DNA of 64,000 bases from Synechococcus sp. CBW1002 (GCF_015840915.1 NZ_CP060398.1:3162001-3226000); one strand, 5' to 3'; shown: positions 28,312 to 39,237, counted from the first letter of the stretch. A program made the numbers and translations. The notes: generated by a model not told the origin, from the letters alone.

Positions 28312-29226
28312 GTGATTGATCCGGTTCTTGGACTTGGGCTCACGGCTTTCGGCCTGCTCCTGCTGGTGCTGCCTCTGTCCTTCTGGTCCCTCAGCTCTGG
28401 CCGCAGAAGTTCAGCGGTGACCGTGCTGGTGGCCGCCGCCAACCTCTGCCTCACCGCCCAGCTGGTGCTGCGCTGGTGGGATTCAGGTCACTTTCCGATC
28501 AGCAACCTCTACGAGTCGCTCTGTTTCCTGGCCTGGGGTTGCACGCTGACCCAGCTGCTGGTGGAACGCTCCTGGCCCTCCCCCCTGGTGCCGGCGGCAT
28601 CCACCCCGATTGCCCTCGGCTGTGTGGCCTTCGCCAGCTTCGCCCTGCCGGACACGATGCAGGAGGCTTCGCCCCTGGTTCCGGCCCTTCGCTCCAGCTG
28701 GCTGATCATGCACGTGAGCGTGATCATGGTGAGCTATGCAGCCTTGCTGGTAGGGTCACTGCTCTCGATTGCCGTGCTGTTCACGGATCGCGGCAATGAT
28801 CTGGTGCTGCGCAGCAGCTCGATCGGCACGGGTGCCTACCGAAAATCCCAGCTGGTCGGTGCCGGAGCGCCCGACGCTGTGGAATTGCACAGCACAGGTT
28901 TTGCGATCAGCGAGCAGCTCGACAGCCTCAGCTATCGCACGATCACCGTGGGGTTCCTGCTCCTGTCAGTGGGACTGGTGAGCGGTGCCGTCTGGGCCAA
29001 CGAGGCCTGGGGAAGCTGGTGGAGCTGGGATCCCAAAGAAACCTGGGCCTTGATCTGCTGGCTGGTCTATGCGGCCTATCTCCACACCCGCTTGATCCGG
29101 GGCTGGCAGGGTCGTCGCCCTGCGCTCGTGGCCTCTGCTGGACTGGTGGTGATTGTGGTGTGTTACATCGGCGTCAATCTTCTCGGCATCGGCCTGCACA
29201 GCTATGGCTGGTTCCTAGGGGCTTGA
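28312..29226 (+). CDS. ccsA: Cytochrome c biogenesis protein CcsA
   Basis: 304 residues from GTG 28312. About eight membrane helices and the heme-handling WWD motif ([18 protein letters not shown]; Trp-rich segment at ~225-240). Flanking His residues (in IMHVSV and LHSYGW) would ligate heme. With Ccs1 (not here) it carries heme across the thylakoid/plasma membrane and attaches it to apocytochromes c such as c6 and f. It follows the lpt genes by 33 bases. Confidence 0.93.
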   Translation: MIDPVLGLGLTAFGLLLLVLPLSFWSLSSGRRSSAVTVLVAAANLCLTAQLVLRWWDSGHFPISNLYESLCFLAWGCTLTQLLVERSWPSPLVPAASTPIALGCVAFASFALPDTMQEASPLVPALRSSWLIMHVSVIMVSYAALLVGSLLSIAVLFTDRGNDLVLRSSSIGTGAYRKSQLVGAGAPDAVELHSTGFAISEQLDSLSYRTITVGFLLLSVGLVSGAVWANEAWGSWWSWDPKETWALICWLVYAAYLHTRLIRGWQGRRPALVASAGLVVIVVCYIGVNLLGIGLHSYGWFLGA

Positions 29227-29270
29227 CATGCCATCAGAGAGAGGCGTCCTCGCAACGGCTCAAACCAAAA

Positions 29271-29295
29271 GAAAGCCCCCTGGAACCAGGGGGCT
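29271..29295. terminator. Intrinsic terminator between convergent ccsA and rpe
   Basis: Ten-bp perfect stem AGCCCCCTGG/CCAGGGGGCT with an AA loop. On the minus strand it runs into TTTCTTTTGGTTT, a proper tract for rpe; the plus-strand side lacks a T run but the hairpin is strong enough to help stop ccsA transcripts. Confidence 0.85.
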
Positions 29296-29344
29296 GAATC
29301 GTAATTAGATTGTCAGCCTGTTGGTGCTGAGCAACCAGTCCGAT

Positions 29345-30028
29345 TCAGACCAAGGCCGGCTGGGGCCGCTTGCTGTTGCGGATTCCGGTGATCGCTTCGG
29401 CATAGCTGGGCTGGTTGAACACCCCGGAGCCACTGACGATGGCGTTGGCTCCAGCCTCGATCACCATCCAGGCATTCTCAGCCTTGATGCCGCCATCCAC
29501 TTCGATCCAGGGATCCAGGCCCTTCGCGTCACACATGCGTCGCAGGTCCCGGATTTTCTGCACCTGGCTCTCAATGAAGCTCTGACCGCCAAAGCCGGGG
29601 TTGACGCTCATCACCAGCACCAGGTCGCAGAGCTCGAGGCAGTACTCGAGGGTGTCGATCGGTGTGCTGGGGTTCAACACGGCTCCAGCCATCTTGCCGA
29701 GATCCTTGATCTGGGCCAGATTGCGATGCAGATGGGGGCAGGCCTCGACCTGAACGCTGATGATATCGGCGCCGGCCTTGGCAAAGTCAGCCACATACTT
29801 TTCCGGCTCCACGATCATCAGGTGCACGTCGAGAGTCTTGGAGGTGACCGGCCGCAGGGCCTGAACGATCAACGGACCGATGGTGATGTTCGGCACGAAG
29901 CGCCCATCCATCACGTCCACATGGATCCAGTCGGCTCCGGCTTCGTCCACCGCCCGCACGTCGTCGCCGAGGCGGGAGAAATCGGCCGACAGGATCGATG
30001 GGGAGATCACCAGGGGCTTGGTGCTCAT
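29345..30028 (-). CDS. rpe: Ribulose-phosphate 3-epimerase
   Basis: 227 residues, TIM barrel. Motifs [28 protein letters not shown] and [13 protein letters not shown] are diagnostic; VDGGI carries the phosphate/catalytic Asp region. It interconverts ribulose-5-P and xylulose-5-P in the Calvin cycle and pentose-phosphate pathway. Divergent from glpX across a 284-base gap in which I see no further gene; the gap must hold both promoters. Confidence 0.97.
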   Translation of the reverse strand: MSTKPLVISPSILSADFSRLGDDVRAVDEAGADWIHVDVMDGRFVPNITIGPLIVQALRPVTSKTLDVHLMIVEPEKYVADFAKAGADIISVQVEACPHLHRNLAQIKDLGKMAGAVLNPSTPIDTLEYCLELCDLVLVMSVNPGFGGQSFIESQVQKIRDLRRMCDAKGLDPWIEVDGGIKAENAWMVIEAGANAIVSGSGVFNQPSYAEAITGIRNSKRPQPALV

Positions 30029-30312
30029 GGTTGGGACCTGTCGGACGAAGGGGTGCTCCGATTGTAGGAAGCGGCCCTTCCTGGCCCTGGCTGGAGGGCA
30101 ATGCAGGGGTCTTGCAGTGGGCGCTGATACAGTTGGCCCGCTTCAAGTCTGAGAGGCCCTGCAGCGGCTGGAACCTTCCGCCGAGACCGGCCATCCGCCG
30201 GACCTGGCCCTGGTCTCCGAAGCGTTTGCACAGCAGCTCCGAGGTCAGGCGTTTCTCCGCCTGCCCGGTCTGCCGGTCCCCTCGTTGAGGCAGTCACCCC
30301 TGCCGCACTGCT

Positions 30313-31317
30313 GTGGATCGCACCCTTATCCAGGAAATTCTCGAGGTCGTCGAACAGGCCGCCATCGCCTCCGCTGAGCTCACCGGCCTGGGCAAGAAGG
30401 ACGAGGCCGACGCAGCGGCGGTGGAAGCCATGCGCAAGCGCATGGGCCAGATCCAGATGCAGGGCCGCATCGTGATCGGCGAAGGCGAGCGCGACGAAGC
30501 GCCGATGCTTTACATCGGTGAAGAGGTGGGCAGTGGCACCGGTCCCGGCGTCGACTTTGCCGTTGATCCCTGCGAAGGCACCAACCTCTGCGCCAACAGC
30601 CAGCGTGGCTCCATGGCCGTGCTGGCCGCCTCCGACCGCGGTGGCCTGTTCAATGCGCCCGACTTCTACATGAAGAAGCTGGCCGCGCCCCCGGCAGCCA
30701 AGGGCAAGGTGGATATCCGCAAGAGTGCCACCGAGAACATCGCCATTCTCAGCGAGTGCCTCGGCCTCGCCACCAGTGAGCTGGTGATCGTGGTGATGGA
30801 CCGCGCCCGCCACAAGGACCTGATCGCCGAGATCCGCACCACCGGCGCCCGTGTACAGCCCATCTCCGATGGCGATGTGCAGGCTGCCATCGCCTGCGGC
30901 TTCGCCGGCACCGGCACCCACTGCCTGATGGGCATCGGTGCGGCACCTGAGGGTGTGATCTCCGCCGCCGCCATGCGGGCCCTGGGTGGGCATTTCCAGG
31001 GTCAGCTGGTCTACGACCCGGCCGTTGCCCAGACGTCCGAATGGGCCGACTACACCAAGGAAGGCAACATCGCCCGCCTCAACGAGATGGGCATCACCGA
31101 CGTGGACAAGGTCTACGAGGCCGAGGAGCTCGCCTCGGGTGAGAACGTGGTCTTCGCCGGCAGTGGCATCACCGATGGCCTGCTGTTCAACGGGGTGAAA
31201 TTCGAGAAGGACTGCACCCGCACCAGCTCCCTGGTGATCAGCACCCTCGACAGCACCGCCCGCTTCACCGACACCATCCACATGAAGCCCGGTGCCCAGA
31301 GCATCGCGCTGCGCTGA
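30313..31317 (+). CDS. glpX: Fructose-1,6-/sedoheptulose-1,7-bisphosphatase class II
   Basis: 334 residues from GTG 30313. The GlpX-type bisphosphatase binds metal through [12 protein letters not shown] and [21 protein letters not shown] and [20 protein letters not shown] are also family landmarks. In cyanobacteria this enzyme performs both the FBPase and SBPase steps of the Calvin cycle. First gene of the glpX-hemA-glgC-gnd-pgl run. Confidence 0.96.
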   Translation: MDRTLIQEILEVVEQAAIASAELTGLGKKDEADAAAVEAMRKRMGQIQMQGRIVIGEGERDEAPMLYIGEEVGSGTGPGVDFAVDPCEGTNLCANSQRGSMAVLAASDRGGLFNAPDFYMKKLAAPPAAKGKVDIRKSATENIAILSECLGLATSELVIVVMDRARHKDLIAEIRTTGARVQPISDGDVQAAIACGFAGTGTHCLMGIGAAPEGVISAAAMRALGGHFQGQLVYDPAVAQTSEWADYTKEGNIARLNEMGITDVDKVYEAEELASGENVVFAGSGITDGLLFNGVKFEKDCTRTSSLVISTLDSTARFTDTIHMKPGAQSIALR

Positions 31318-31326
31318 TCACCCCAA

Positions 31327-31368
31327 CTGTCCGCGTCAATCCGTCCGCGACAAACCGTCCGCGCCAAG
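31327..31368 (+). repeat. Three 14-bp tandem repeats in the hemA leader
   Basis: Units C-(T/C)-GTCCGCG-n-CAA-n at 31327-31340, 31341-31354 and 31355-31368, occupying most of the 63-base glpX-hemA spacer and ending 12 bases before the hemA ATG. Confidence 0.75.
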
Positions 31369-31380
31369 AGGTCTGCCTCC

Positions 31381-32691
31381 ATGCACATTGCCGTTGTCGG
31401 CCTGAGCCACCGCACGGCTCCTGTGGAGATCCGGGAGCGCCTGAGCATCCCGGAGCAGACCATGGAGGCCTCTCTCCAGCAACTGCGCTCCGATGAGCAG
31501 GTGCTGGAGGCCTCCATCCTCAGCACCTGCAACCGGCTGGAGATCTATGCCCTGCTGCGGCATCCCGACCAGGGCATCTCGGCTGTGGGCTCCTTCCTCA
31601 GCCAGCATTCCGGCCTGAGCGTCGATGAGCTCAGCCCGCATCTCTTCACCTTTCATCATGAAGATGCCATTGCCCACCTGCTGAGGGTGGCTGCCGGCCT
31701 CGACTCGTTGGTGCTGGGCGAGGGCCAGATCCTCTCCCAGGTGAAGAAGATGGTGCGGCTCGGCCAGGAGCACCGCTCCCTCGGCCCGATTCTCAACCGC
31801 CTGCTGAACCAGGCGGTGAGTACCGGCAAGCGGGTGCGAACCGAAACCAATCTCGGCACCGGGGCCGTATCGATCAGCTCAGCGGCCGTTGAGCTGGCCC
31901 AGCTGAAGGTCGGCCAGGCCCGAGGAGTGGACGACCTGGTCCCGCTCGACCAGGAGCAGGTGGCCGTGGTGGGGGCTGGACGCATGTCCCGGCTGCTGCT
32001 GCAGCATCTGGCGGCCAAGGGCTGTCGGGGTGTGGTGCTGCTGAACCGCACCGTGAGTCGGGCCGAAACCCTGGCGGCCGATTTCCCGGATCTGCCCGTG
32101 CAGTGCAGACCCCTGGTGGACCTGGATCACTGCCTCAGCACCTGCTCACTGGTGTTCACCAGCACCGCCGCTGATGACCCGATCATCGATGCGGAGCGAC
32201 TGAACCGGCTGAACCGCCGATCCAGCCTGATGCTGGTGGACATCGGTGTCCCCCGCAACATCGCCTCCGATGCCGGCGACCTGGCTGGTGTCGAGGCTTT
32301 TGATGTGGACGACCTCCAGGAAGTGGTGGCCCGCAACCAGGAGGCCCGTCGAGAGATCGCCGCCGAAGCCGAAGGCCTGCTGGAGGAGGAGGCAAGGCTG
32401 TTTCTGGAATGGTGGGATGGCCTCGAAGCCGTGCCCGTGGTGAACCGGCTGCGGATCCAGCTGGAGGACATCCGCGAGCAGGAACTTCAGAAAGCCCTGA
32501 GCCGCATGGGCCCGGATCTCTCGGCAAGGGAGCGCAAGGTGGTGGAGGCGCTCAGCAAGGGAATCATCAACAAGATCCTCCACACTCCCGTGACCAACCT
32601 GCGGGCCCCCCAGCCGCGTCAACAACGCCACACGGCGATGAAGGTGCTGCAGGATCTGTTCGAGCTGGTCGACGGCAGCAACGAGACCTGA
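31381..32691 (+). CDS. hemA: Glutamyl-tRNA reductase
   Basis: 436 residues. The catalytic Cys50 is in LSTCNRLEIY, the N-terminal GLSHRTAPVEIRERL and VLGEGQILSQVK are standard, the NADPH-binding domain has VVGAGRMSRLLLQHL, and a C-terminal dimerisation helix follows. It commits glutamyl-tRNA to tetrapyrrole synthesis for chlorophyll, heme and bilins. Its position between Calvin-cycle and glycogen genes is common in this lineage. Confidence 0.97.
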   Translation: MHIAVVGLSHRTAPVEIRERLSIPEQTMEASLQQLRSDEQVLEASILSTCNRLEIYALLRHPDQGISAVGSFLSQHSGLSVDELSPHLFTFHHEDAIAHLLRVAAGLDSLVLGEGQILSQVKKMVRLGQEHRSLGPILNRLLNQAVSTGKRVRTETNLGTGAVSISSAAVELAQLKVGQARGVDDLVPLDQEQVAVVGAGRMSRLLLQHLAAKGCRGVVLLNRTVSRAETLAADFPDLPVQCRPLVDLDHCLSTCSLVFTSTAADDPIIDAERLNRLNRRSSLMLVDIGVPRNIASDAGDLAGVEAFDVDDLQEVVARNQEARREIAAEAEGLLEEEARLFLEWWDGLEAVPVVNRLRIQLEDIREQELQKALSRMGPDLSARERKVVEALSKGIINKILHTPVTNLRAPQPRQQRHTAMKVLQDLFELVDGSNET

Positions 32692-32795
32692 TCTGGTGAT
32701 CTGGGACAGGCATCGAAGTGCTGCGGAGACTCGCCTGACAGCAGGTCACTCAAGTACGGTCGACCAAGACGACGAACATTGAGAGGCGCTGATTC

Positions 32796-34091
32796 ATGAA
32801 GCGAGTTCTGGCAATTATTCTCGGCGGAGGAGCCGGAACTCGCCTGTACCCTCTCACCAAGATGCGGGCCAAGCCTGCTGTTCCTCTGGCTGGTAAATAC
32901 CGTCTGATCGACATCCCGATCAGCAACTGCATCAACTCGGAGATCAACAAGATCTACGTGTTGACCCAGTTCAACAGTGCCTCGCTCAATCGTCACCTCA
33001 CGATGAGCTACAACCTCTCGGCTGGCTTCGGGCAGGGTTTTGTCGAGGTGTTGGCTGCTCAGCAGACCCCAGACAGCCCCAGCTGGTTTGAGGGCACGGC
33101 CGATGCGGTGCGCAAATACCAGTGGCTGTTCCAGGAATGGGACGTGGATCACTACCTGATTCTGTCCGGTGACCAGCTCTACCGGATGGATTACAGCAAG
33201 TTTGTCCAGCACCACATTGATACCGGTGCCGATCTGTCTGTCGGGGCTCTGCCGGTCAATCCGGCAGACGCCGAAAGTTTCGGCCTGATGCGCACCAATT
33301 CAGCCGGGCAGATTCAGGAATTCCGCGAGAAGCCCAAGGGAGAGGCTCTTGAGGCGATGCGAGTGGACACCCGCAGCCTTGGGCTCTCCGAAGAGGAAGC
33401 CGCGAAACGGCCCCATCTGGCGTCGATGGGCATCTACGTGTTCAGCCGGGACACACTGTTTGATCTGCTGGCATCCCATCCCAAGTCCACGGATTTCGGC
33501 AAGGAGATCATTCCGGCTTCCCTGGAGCGGGGCGACAATCTGCAGAGTTTTCTATTTGATGACTACTGGGAAGACATCGGAACGATCGGTGCCTTCTACG
33601 AAGCCAACCTTGCGCTGACCGATCAACCTAATCCTGCCTTTTCATTCTACGACGAAAAGTTTCCCATCTATACACGCCCTCGCTATCTACCCCCCAGCAA
33701 GCTTTGGGATGCTCAGGTCACGCAATCGATCATCGGGGAAGGGTCGATGCTGAAAGCCTGCAGCATTCACCACTGCGTCCTCGGGGTTCGTACCCGGGTG
33801 GAAAACGAGGTGGTTCTTCAGGACACCCTGGTGATGGGATCGGATTATTTTGAATCGAGTGAAGAACGGCTGGTGCTTCGGGAACGTGGCGGGCTGCCGA
33901 TCGGTATCGGCAAGGGCACCACGATCAAGCGGGCAATCATCGACAAGAATGTGCGGATCGGCTCCAATGTGGCGATCGTGAATAAGGATCAAGTGGAGGA
34001 AGCCGATCGTCCTGAGCTCAATTTCTATATTCGCAATGGCATTGTGGTGGTTGTGAAGAACGGCACGATTCCCGATGGCATGGTGATCTGA
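32796..34091 (+). CDS. glgC: Glucose-1-phosphate adenylyltransferase (ADP-glucose pyrophosphorylase)
   Basis: 431 residues. N-terminal nucleotidyltransferase motif [12 protein letters not shown], substrate motifs [11 protein letters not shown] and [10 protein letters not shown], and a C-terminal left-handed beta-helix with hexapeptide-like repeats ([29 protein letters not shown]). It makes ADP-glucose for glycogen and is allosterically controlled by 3-phosphoglycerate and phosphate in cyanobacteria. Wobble positions here look less GC-rich by eye than in neighbours. Confidence 0.97.
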   Translation: MKRVLAIILGGGAGTRLYPLTKMRAKPAVPLAGKYRLIDIPISNCINSEINKIYVLTQFNSASLNRHLTMSYNLSAGFGQGFVEVLAAQQTPDSPSWFEGTADAVRKYQWLFQEWDVDHYLILSGDQLYRMDYSKFVQHHIDTGADLSVGALPVNPADAESFGLMRTNSAGQIQEFREKPKGEALEAMRVDTRSLGLSEEEAAKRPHLASMGIYVFSRDTLFDLLASHPKSTDFGKEIIPASLERGDNLQSFLFDDYWEDIGTIGAFYEANLALTDQPNPAFSFYDEKFPIYTRPRYLPPSKLWDAQVTQSIIGEGSMLKACSIHHCVLGVRTRVENEVVLQDTLVMGSDYFESSEERLVLRERGGLPIGIGKGTTIKRAIIDKNVRIGSNVAIVNKDQVEEADRPELNFYIRNGIVVVVKNGTIPDGMVI

Positions 34092-34253
34092 TCACCGTCC
34101 AGCCTGTATCGCTCTGCGGCTCAGGCGACCAGTCGCCCAAGCCAGGAATCGCTGACATCCCAGCCCAATCCTGTGACAAGCCTGACCATTGGGCCTGAGC
34201 CTGGCCACACTTGAGGTCTACGGTTTTTCGACCGGATCCTCAATTTCGAATTC

Positions 34254-35672
34254 ATGAGTAAGGCGCATTTCGGCCTCATCGGTCTCGGCGTGATGGGAGA
34301 GAACCTGGTGCTCAACGCCGAGCGCAATGGCTTCTCCAGCGTCGTCTACAACCGCACCACCGCCAAGACCGACGAATTTCTGGCCGGCCGCGGTGCCGGC
34401 AAGGACATCGTGGGCGCCGCCACCCTCGAAGAGTTTGTGGCGGCCCTGGAGCGGCCGCGCCGCATCCTGATGATGGTCAAGGCGGGGGCACCGATCGACG
34501 CGATGATCGCCCAGCTTTCACCGCTGCTTGAGGAAGGCGACCTGCTGATTGATGGCGGGAATTCCCTCTACACCGACACAGAACGCCGGGTGGCGGAACT
34601 CGAGAGCAAGAGTTTCGGCTACATCGGCATGGGTGTGAGCGGTGGCGCCAAGGGCGCGCTTGAGGGTCCCAGCATGATGCCGGGGGGCACCCGCGCCGCC
34701 TACGACGCCATCGAGTCCCTGGTACGCAAGATGGCCGCCAAGGTTGAAGACGGCCCCTGTGTGACCTACATCGGGCCCGGCGGTGCCGGCCACTTCGTCA
34801 AGACCGTCCACAACGGCATTGAATACGGGATCGAGCAGATTCTGGCCGAGGCCTACGACCTGATGAAGCGGGTGGCCGGCCTCAATGGCGATGCCATGGC
34901 CGACGTGCTTGGCCAGTGGAACAGCATGGAGGAGCTCGCTTCCTTCCTGGTCGAGATCACCGAAGTCTGCCTGCGCACCAAGGATCCCGAGAGCGGAGCC
35001 GATCTGGTGGAGTTCATCGTCGATGCGGCCGGCCAGAAGGGCACCGGCCTCTGGACGGTGGAGAGCGCCCTGCAGATGGGGGTGCCGGTTCCCACCATCT
35101 ACGCGGCTCTCAATGCCCGTGTGCTGAGTTCCCTGAGGCCGGAGCGCCTGGCGGCCGAATCCGTGCTGGCGGCACCGGCACCCCACAGCTTTGATCTGGG
35201 CGAACCGGCCTCGGGGATGGAGCCCCTCAGGGATGCCTGCATCCTGGCCTGCATCGTGAGCTACGGCCAGGGCATGGCTCTGCTGCAGGCGGCCTCAACA
35301 ATCCACGACTACCAGCTCGATTTCTCGGCCATCGGCCAGATCTGGAAGGGAGGCTGCATTATTCGGGCCCGCCTGCTCCAGCGGATTCAGGATGCCTATG
35401 CCACTGATCCAAACCTGCCCAACCTGATGCTCGATCCCTGGTTCGCCGACCAGGTGAACCGCCGCCTGCCGGGCCTGCGCCAGGTGGTGGCCGGCGCCGC
35501 CCTGGCGGGCATTCCGGTGCCCTGCCTGAGCAGCAGCCTCGACTACATCGACAGCTATCGCACCGGCCGCCTGCCCCAGAACCTGGTGCAGGCCATGCGC
35601 GACTGCTTCGGCTCCCATACCTACGAGCGCACGGATCGCCCGGGGAGTTTCCACACCGAGTGGCTCGATTGA
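34254..35672 (+). CDS. gnd: 6-phosphogluconate dehydrogenase (decarboxylating)
   Basis: 472 residues. N-terminal NADP-binding GLIGLGVMGENL, active-site motifs MGVSGGAKGALEGPSMMPGG and PGGAGHFVKTVHNGIEYG (Lys and Asn/His), and C-terminal tail with TYERTDRPGSFHTEW that reaches into the partner subunit. It is the oxidative pentose-phosphate step giving NADPH and ribulose-5-P, the main night-time route in cyanobacteria. pgl, the preceding enzyme of the pathway, follows directly. Confidence 0.97.
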   Translation: MSKAHFGLIGLGVMGENLVLNAERNGFSSVVYNRTTAKTDEFLAGRGAGKDIVGAATLEEFVAALERPRRILMMVKAGAPIDAMIAQLSPLLEEGDLLIDGGNSLYTDTERRVAELESKSFGYIGMGVSGGAKGALEGPSMMPGGTRAAYDAIESLVRKMAAKVEDGPCVTYIGPGGAGHFVKTVHNGIEYGIEQILAEAYDLMKRVAGLNGDAMADVLGQWNSMEELASFLVEITEVCLRTKDPESGADLVEFIVDAAGQKGTGLWTVESALQMGVPVPTIYAALNARVLSSLRPERLAAESVLAAPAPHSFDLGEPASGMEPLRDACILACIVSYGQGMALLQAASTIHDYQLDFSAIGQIWKGGCIIRARLLQRIQDAYATDPNLPNLMLDPWFADQVNRRLPGLRQVVAGAALAGIPVPCLSSSLDYIDSYRTGRLPQNLVQAMRDCFGSHTYERTDRPGSFHTEWLD

Positions 35673-35687
35673 AGACAAGCCAACCGA

Positions 35688-35712
35688 CGGCAACACAGCC
35701 ATCGGCAACACA
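35688..35712 (+). repeat. Short direct repeat in the gnd-pgl spacer
   Basis: CGGCAACACA at 35688-35697 and 35703-35712, a 15-base period, about 40 bases before the pgl start. Confidence 0.6.
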
Positions 35713-35748
35713 ACGGAACGCCACGCACCGGAGCTGGAGCTGCCTGCC

Positions 35749-36465
35749 ATGACCACCTACCGCCTTGTCGTTACCTCCTCCGCTGACGACCTCGCCCGTC
35801 GTGTTGCCGAGACGATCGCCTCTCGCCTCGATCTGGCACTGGCCGAACGCGACCGCGCCCTGATCGCCCTGGCGGGTGGCGAAACACCTCGGGCGGCTTA
35901 CACCCTGCTGGGACAGGAACACCTGCCCTGGGAGCGGGTGGATGTGCTGCTCGGCGATGAGCGGATGGTGCCCCCGGATGCTGCGGCCAGCAATGCGCGC
36001 ATGCTGCGGGAAACCTTGTTGGAGAGTGGACCCGGTCACGGCGCCCGCTTCCACCCGGTTCCCACCGAGGTCGGCTCGGCTGAGGCCTGCGCCGAGGCCT
36101 ACACCGCCCTGCTGGCTCAACTCAGCCCTGGTGCCATCCCCATCTTTGATGTGGTGCTGCTGGGCCTGGGCGATGACGGCCACACCGCCTCCCTGTTTCC
36201 TGGGACGGCAGCCTGCCTGGAGCGGGTCAAGCCGGTCACGATCGGCGAAGGCAAAGGGCTGCCGCGCCTCAGCCTTTCAGCCCCGGTGCTCTCGGCGGCA
36301 CGGCAGGTGATCTTTCTGGTGAGCGGCGCCACTAAGGCGGAGGCCCTGCGGCGCTTGCTGGATCCCCAGGAATCCGTGGAACGCACCCCAGCCCGGCTGG
36401 TAAGTCCGGCCACTGAGGTGCTGATCCTGGCCGATGCCGCTGCCGCCGGCACGGCGACTGCCTGA
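35749..36465 (+). CDS. pgl: 6-phosphogluconolactonase
   Basis: 238 residues. SIS-like/glucosamine-isomerase fold with LIALAGGETPRAAY (phosphate loop), WERVDVLLGDERMV and GLGDDGHTASLFPGT, all typical of Pgl. It hydrolyses 6-phosphogluconolactone between Zwf and Gnd. Located 76 bases after gnd, likely one operon. Some databases label this family DevB; it is unrelated to the exporter adaptor at 2.6 kb. Confidence 0.95.
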   Translation: MTTYRLVVTSSADDLARRVAETIASRLDLALAERDRALIALAGGETPRAAYTLLGQEHLPWERVDVLLGDERMVPPDAAASNARMLRETLLESGPGHGARFHPVPTEVGSAEACAEAYTALLAQLSPGAIPIFDVVLLGLGDDGHTASLFPGTAACLERVKPVTIGEGKGLPRLSLSAPVLSAARQVIFLVSGATKAEALRRLLDPQESVERTPARLVSPATEVLILADAAAAGTATA

Positions 36466-36507
36466 GAGGCGCCAGGATTGGCTGAAGCCAGTTCTGGTTC
36501 CTTCGTC

Positions 36508-37089
36508 ATGGCGTCTTCCAGCCCCTCCACCGAAAAGCCCGCGTCGCTCACCCTGGTGGCCGGCGATGGCTTCAGCGGCTGGCATGCCCTCAACGACACC
36601 GTGATGGGGGGCCAGAGCCGCGGCAGCACTCAGGCGGGCAGCGGTGGGCTGGTGTTCGATGGCGAGGTGATCGAAGCGGGCGGTGGCTTCATCAGCTGCC
36701 GCTCCCCCGTGTTCGGCCCGCCGCTCGATCTGTCGGCCTACGCGGCCTTTGAACTGGATCTCAGGGCCGATGGCCGCCGCTACAAGCTGGCGGTTGCCTG
36801 CGCCGATGGCCTGGGTGGCATGACGGAGCTGATCCCCGGTGGTCTGCGCTGGGTCGCGGAGTTCGCCACCCAACCCGCCGGTGAGCTCAGCCGGATCAGG
36901 ATTGCCTTTGCTGATCTGCGGCCATCGGTACGGGCCAGACCCCTGGGGCTGCCCCTGCGCTTCGATCCCAGCCGGATCACGCGCCTGCAGCTGCTCCATT
37001 CCCGATTCGCCGATGATGGCGGCTCCAACAGTGGCTTCCGTGCCGGGCCGATCCACCTGGTGATTGAAGCGATCCGGGCCGTGGCCTGA
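36508..37089 (+). CDS. CIA30-like (NDUFAF1-type) domain protein
   Basis: 193 residues. The motif FSGWHALNDTVMGGQSRGS near the N-terminus and GGGFISCRSP, LDLSAYAAFELDLRADG mark the CIA30 galactose-binding-like fold, named for complex I assembly factor 30 in mitochondria. In cyanobacteria the role is not settled; proposals include complex I or membrane-related assembly. ATG 36508 chosen; the frame is open to a TTG at 36478. No signal peptide, so cytoplasmic. Confidence 0.8.
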   Translation: MASSSPSTEKPASLTLVAGDGFSGWHALNDTVMGGQSRGSTQAGSGGLVFDGEVIEAGGGFISCRSPVFGPPLDLSAYAAFELDLRADGRRYKLAVACADGLGGMTELIPGGLRWVAEFATQPAGELSRIRIAFADLRPSVRARPLGLPLRFDPSRITRLQLLHSRFADDGGSNSGFRAGPIHLVIEAIRAVA

Positions 37090-37093
37090 GGCG

Positions 37094-37498
37094 ATGGCCA
37101 CCGATCTGTCCCAACTGGTGGCTGCCGCCGCCGACCTCTGCCGCAAGCCCCTGCGCCATGCCGTGCTGCTCGATCGCGAGGCTGATCAGGTAGCTGGTCC
37201 GCCGCACGAAGACCTGGGCGACTGCTGCCTGCGCCTGGAGGCACGGGCGATCGATGGGGAACGTCGGCCAGACGATGACCTGGATCTGGAGCTCTACCGC
37301 AGTGGTGGAACCCTGAACCTCACTCTGGCCTGGCGCCACGACCCGGATCGACCGATGCTCTGGCATGGCAACCATCCGGTCTGGATGGATGGGGTCACCG
37401 GTCTGCGTTGTGAGAGGCCCGCCGACGGCGCAGGGCTTGAGGCCCTGGCCCGGCGGTTGCGAGCCCTGCTGGGCTCAAAGGCAGACCCTCAGGCTTGA
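37094..37498 (+). CDS. Hypothetical protein (134 aa)
   Basis: 134 residues starting 4 bases after the CIA30-like gene. No family recognised. The sequence alternates hydrophobic and charged residues like an alpha/beta protein, with an acidic stretch RRPDDDLDLELY and the Trp-rich AWRHDPDRPMLWHGNHPVWM. Codon use matches neighbours, and close spacing suggests joint expression with the CIA30-like gene. Confidence 0.65.
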   Translation: MATDLSQLVAAAADLCRKPLRHAVLLDREADQVAGPPHEDLGDCCLRLEARAIDGERRPDDDLDLELYRSGGTLNLTLAWRHDPDRPMLWHGNHPVWMDGVTGLRCERPADGAGLEALARRLRALLGSKADPQA

Positions 37499-37521
37499 AC
37501 TCTCGGAGCTGAGCGCAAGGG

Positions 37522-39192
37522 TCAGACCGGATCGGTCACAGCCCCGAGGCTGCTGCTGCTGACCAGCCGGGCGTACTTGCCCAGCACACCCGTGCGGTAA
37601 CGAGGTTCAGGCCTGACCCAGGCGGCACGGCGCCGCTGCAGTTCGGCCTCATCCACGTTGAGCTGCAGCAACAGCTGCCTGGCATCCACGGTGATGCTGT
37701 CGCCCTCCTCCACCAGAGCGATAGTGCCTCCCACGGCGGCCTCTGGGGCGACGTGACCCACCACGAGGCCGTAGGAGCCACCGGAGAAGCGGCCGTCCGT
37801 GATCAGGGCCACCGATTCGCCCAGACCCTGACCGATGATCGCGGCGGTGGGGCTGAGCATCTCGCGCATGCCGGGACCGCCAACGGGGCCCTCGTAACGG
37901 ACCACCACCACGTCGCCGGGTTGAATCTGGCCATCGAGGATGGCGGCCAAGGCGGCTTCCTCACTTTCGTAGACCCGGGCCGGGCCAGTGATCACCGGGG
38001 TCTTCACTCCTGAGATCTTGGCCACCGCACCCTCCTGAGCCAGGTTTCCCTTGAGGATGGCCAGGTGTCCCTTCGCATAGAGAGGGTTGGAGAGGGGACG
38101 GATCACGTCCTGATCGGCGGGGGGCTGGCTGGGAACGTCGGCCAGCACCTCCCGCAGGGTCTTGCCTTCGATCGTGCGGCAATCGCCATGCAGCAGGCCG
38201 GCATCCAGCAGCAGCTTCATCACCTGGGGAATGCCTCCGGCTTGGTGCAGATTCACCGTGACATAGCGGCCGCTGGGTTTGAGATCGCAGATCACCGGCA
38301 CCCGCTGGCGGATCTGCTCGAAATCATCGATCGAGAGTTCCACGCCGGCCGTGCGGGCGATCGCCAGCAGGTGCAGCACTGAATTGGTGGAGCCGCCCAC
38401 CGCCATGATCACACTGATCGCATTCTCAAAGGCCTCGCGGGTGAGCAGGTCGCGCGGGCGGATGTTGTTGGCGATCGCCTCCACCAGCACCTCGGCTGAT
38501 CGGGCCGCACTCTCGGCTTTCTCCGGATCTTCGGCCGCCATGGTGGAGCTGTAGGGAAGGCTCAGCCCCATCGCCTCAAATGCGGAGCTCATCGTGTTGG
38601 CGGTGAACATGCCGCCGCAGCTTCCAGCACCCGGGCAGGCGTTCTTCTCGATCGCCACCAGTTCCTCCTCGGCGATGCGTCCGCCGGAGAACTGACCCAC
38701 CGCCTCAAACGCACTCACCACGGTGAGATCGCAGGGGCCGAGCTTGCCGGGCTTGATGGTGCCGCCATACACAAAGATGGCCGGAATGTTCATGCGGGCC
38801 ATGGCCAGCATGGCGCCTGGCATGTTCTTGTCGCAGCCACCGATCGCCAGCAGCCCGTCCATGCTCTGGGCGTTGCAGGCGGTTTCGATCGAATCGGCGA
38901 TCACCTCCCGGCTGACCAGGGAATATTTCATCCCCTCGGTACCCATCGAGATGCCATCGCTCACCGTGATCGTGCCGAAGGTCTGGGGCATGGCCCCGGC
39001 GGCATGGGCAGCCTGCTCGGCGCAACGGGTGAGATCGTTCAGCCCCAGATTGCAGGGCGTGATCGTGCTGTAGCCGTTGGCGATGCCGATGATCGGTTTG
39101 TTGAAGTCGCCGTCTCCAAAACCAACGGCCCGCAACATGGCCCGGTTGGGTGAACGCTGGATGCCCTGGGTGATGGCAGCGGAGCGGAGCAT
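37522..39192 (-). CDS. ilvD: Dihydroxy-acid dehydratase
   Basis: 556 residues. Iron-sulfur Cys ligands lie in [16 protein letters not shown] and [37 protein letters not shown] near the C-terminus is diagnostic. It forms the 2-oxo acid precursors of valine, isoleucine, leucine and pantothenate. Convergent with the hypothetical gene at 37.1-37.5 kb; only 23 bases separate the stops. Confidence 0.97.
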   Translation of the reverse strand: MLRSAAITQGIQRSPNRAMLRAVGFGDGDFNKPIIGIANGYSTITPCNLGLNDLTRCAEQAAHAAGAMPQTFGTITVSDGISMGTEGMKYSLVSREVIADSIETACNAQSMDGLLAIGGCDKNMPGAMLAMARMNIPAIFVYGGTIKPGKLGPCDLTVVSAFEAVGQFSGGRIAEEELVAIEKNACPGAGSCGGMFTANTMSSAFEAMGLSLPYSSTMAAEDPEKAESAARSAEVLVEAIANNIRPRDLLTREAFENAISVIMAVGGSTNSVLHLLAIARTAGVELSIDDFEQIRQRVPVICDLKPSGRYVTVNLHQAGGIPQVMKLLLDAGLLHGDCRTIEGKTLREVLADVPSQPPADQDVIRPLSNPLYAKGHLAILKGNLAQEGAVAKISGVKTPVITGPARVYESEEAALAAILDGQIQPGDVVVVRYEGPVGGPGMREMLSPTAAIIGQGLGESVALITDGRFSGGSYGLVVGHVAPEAAVGGTIALVEEGDSITVDARQLLLQLNVDEAELQRRRAAWVRPEPRYRTGVLGKYARLVSSSSLGAVTDPV

Positions 39193-39237
39193 GGCGGGCG
39201 AGCGGAACTGGCTGTGAGAGCAACCTACCGATCCGGC

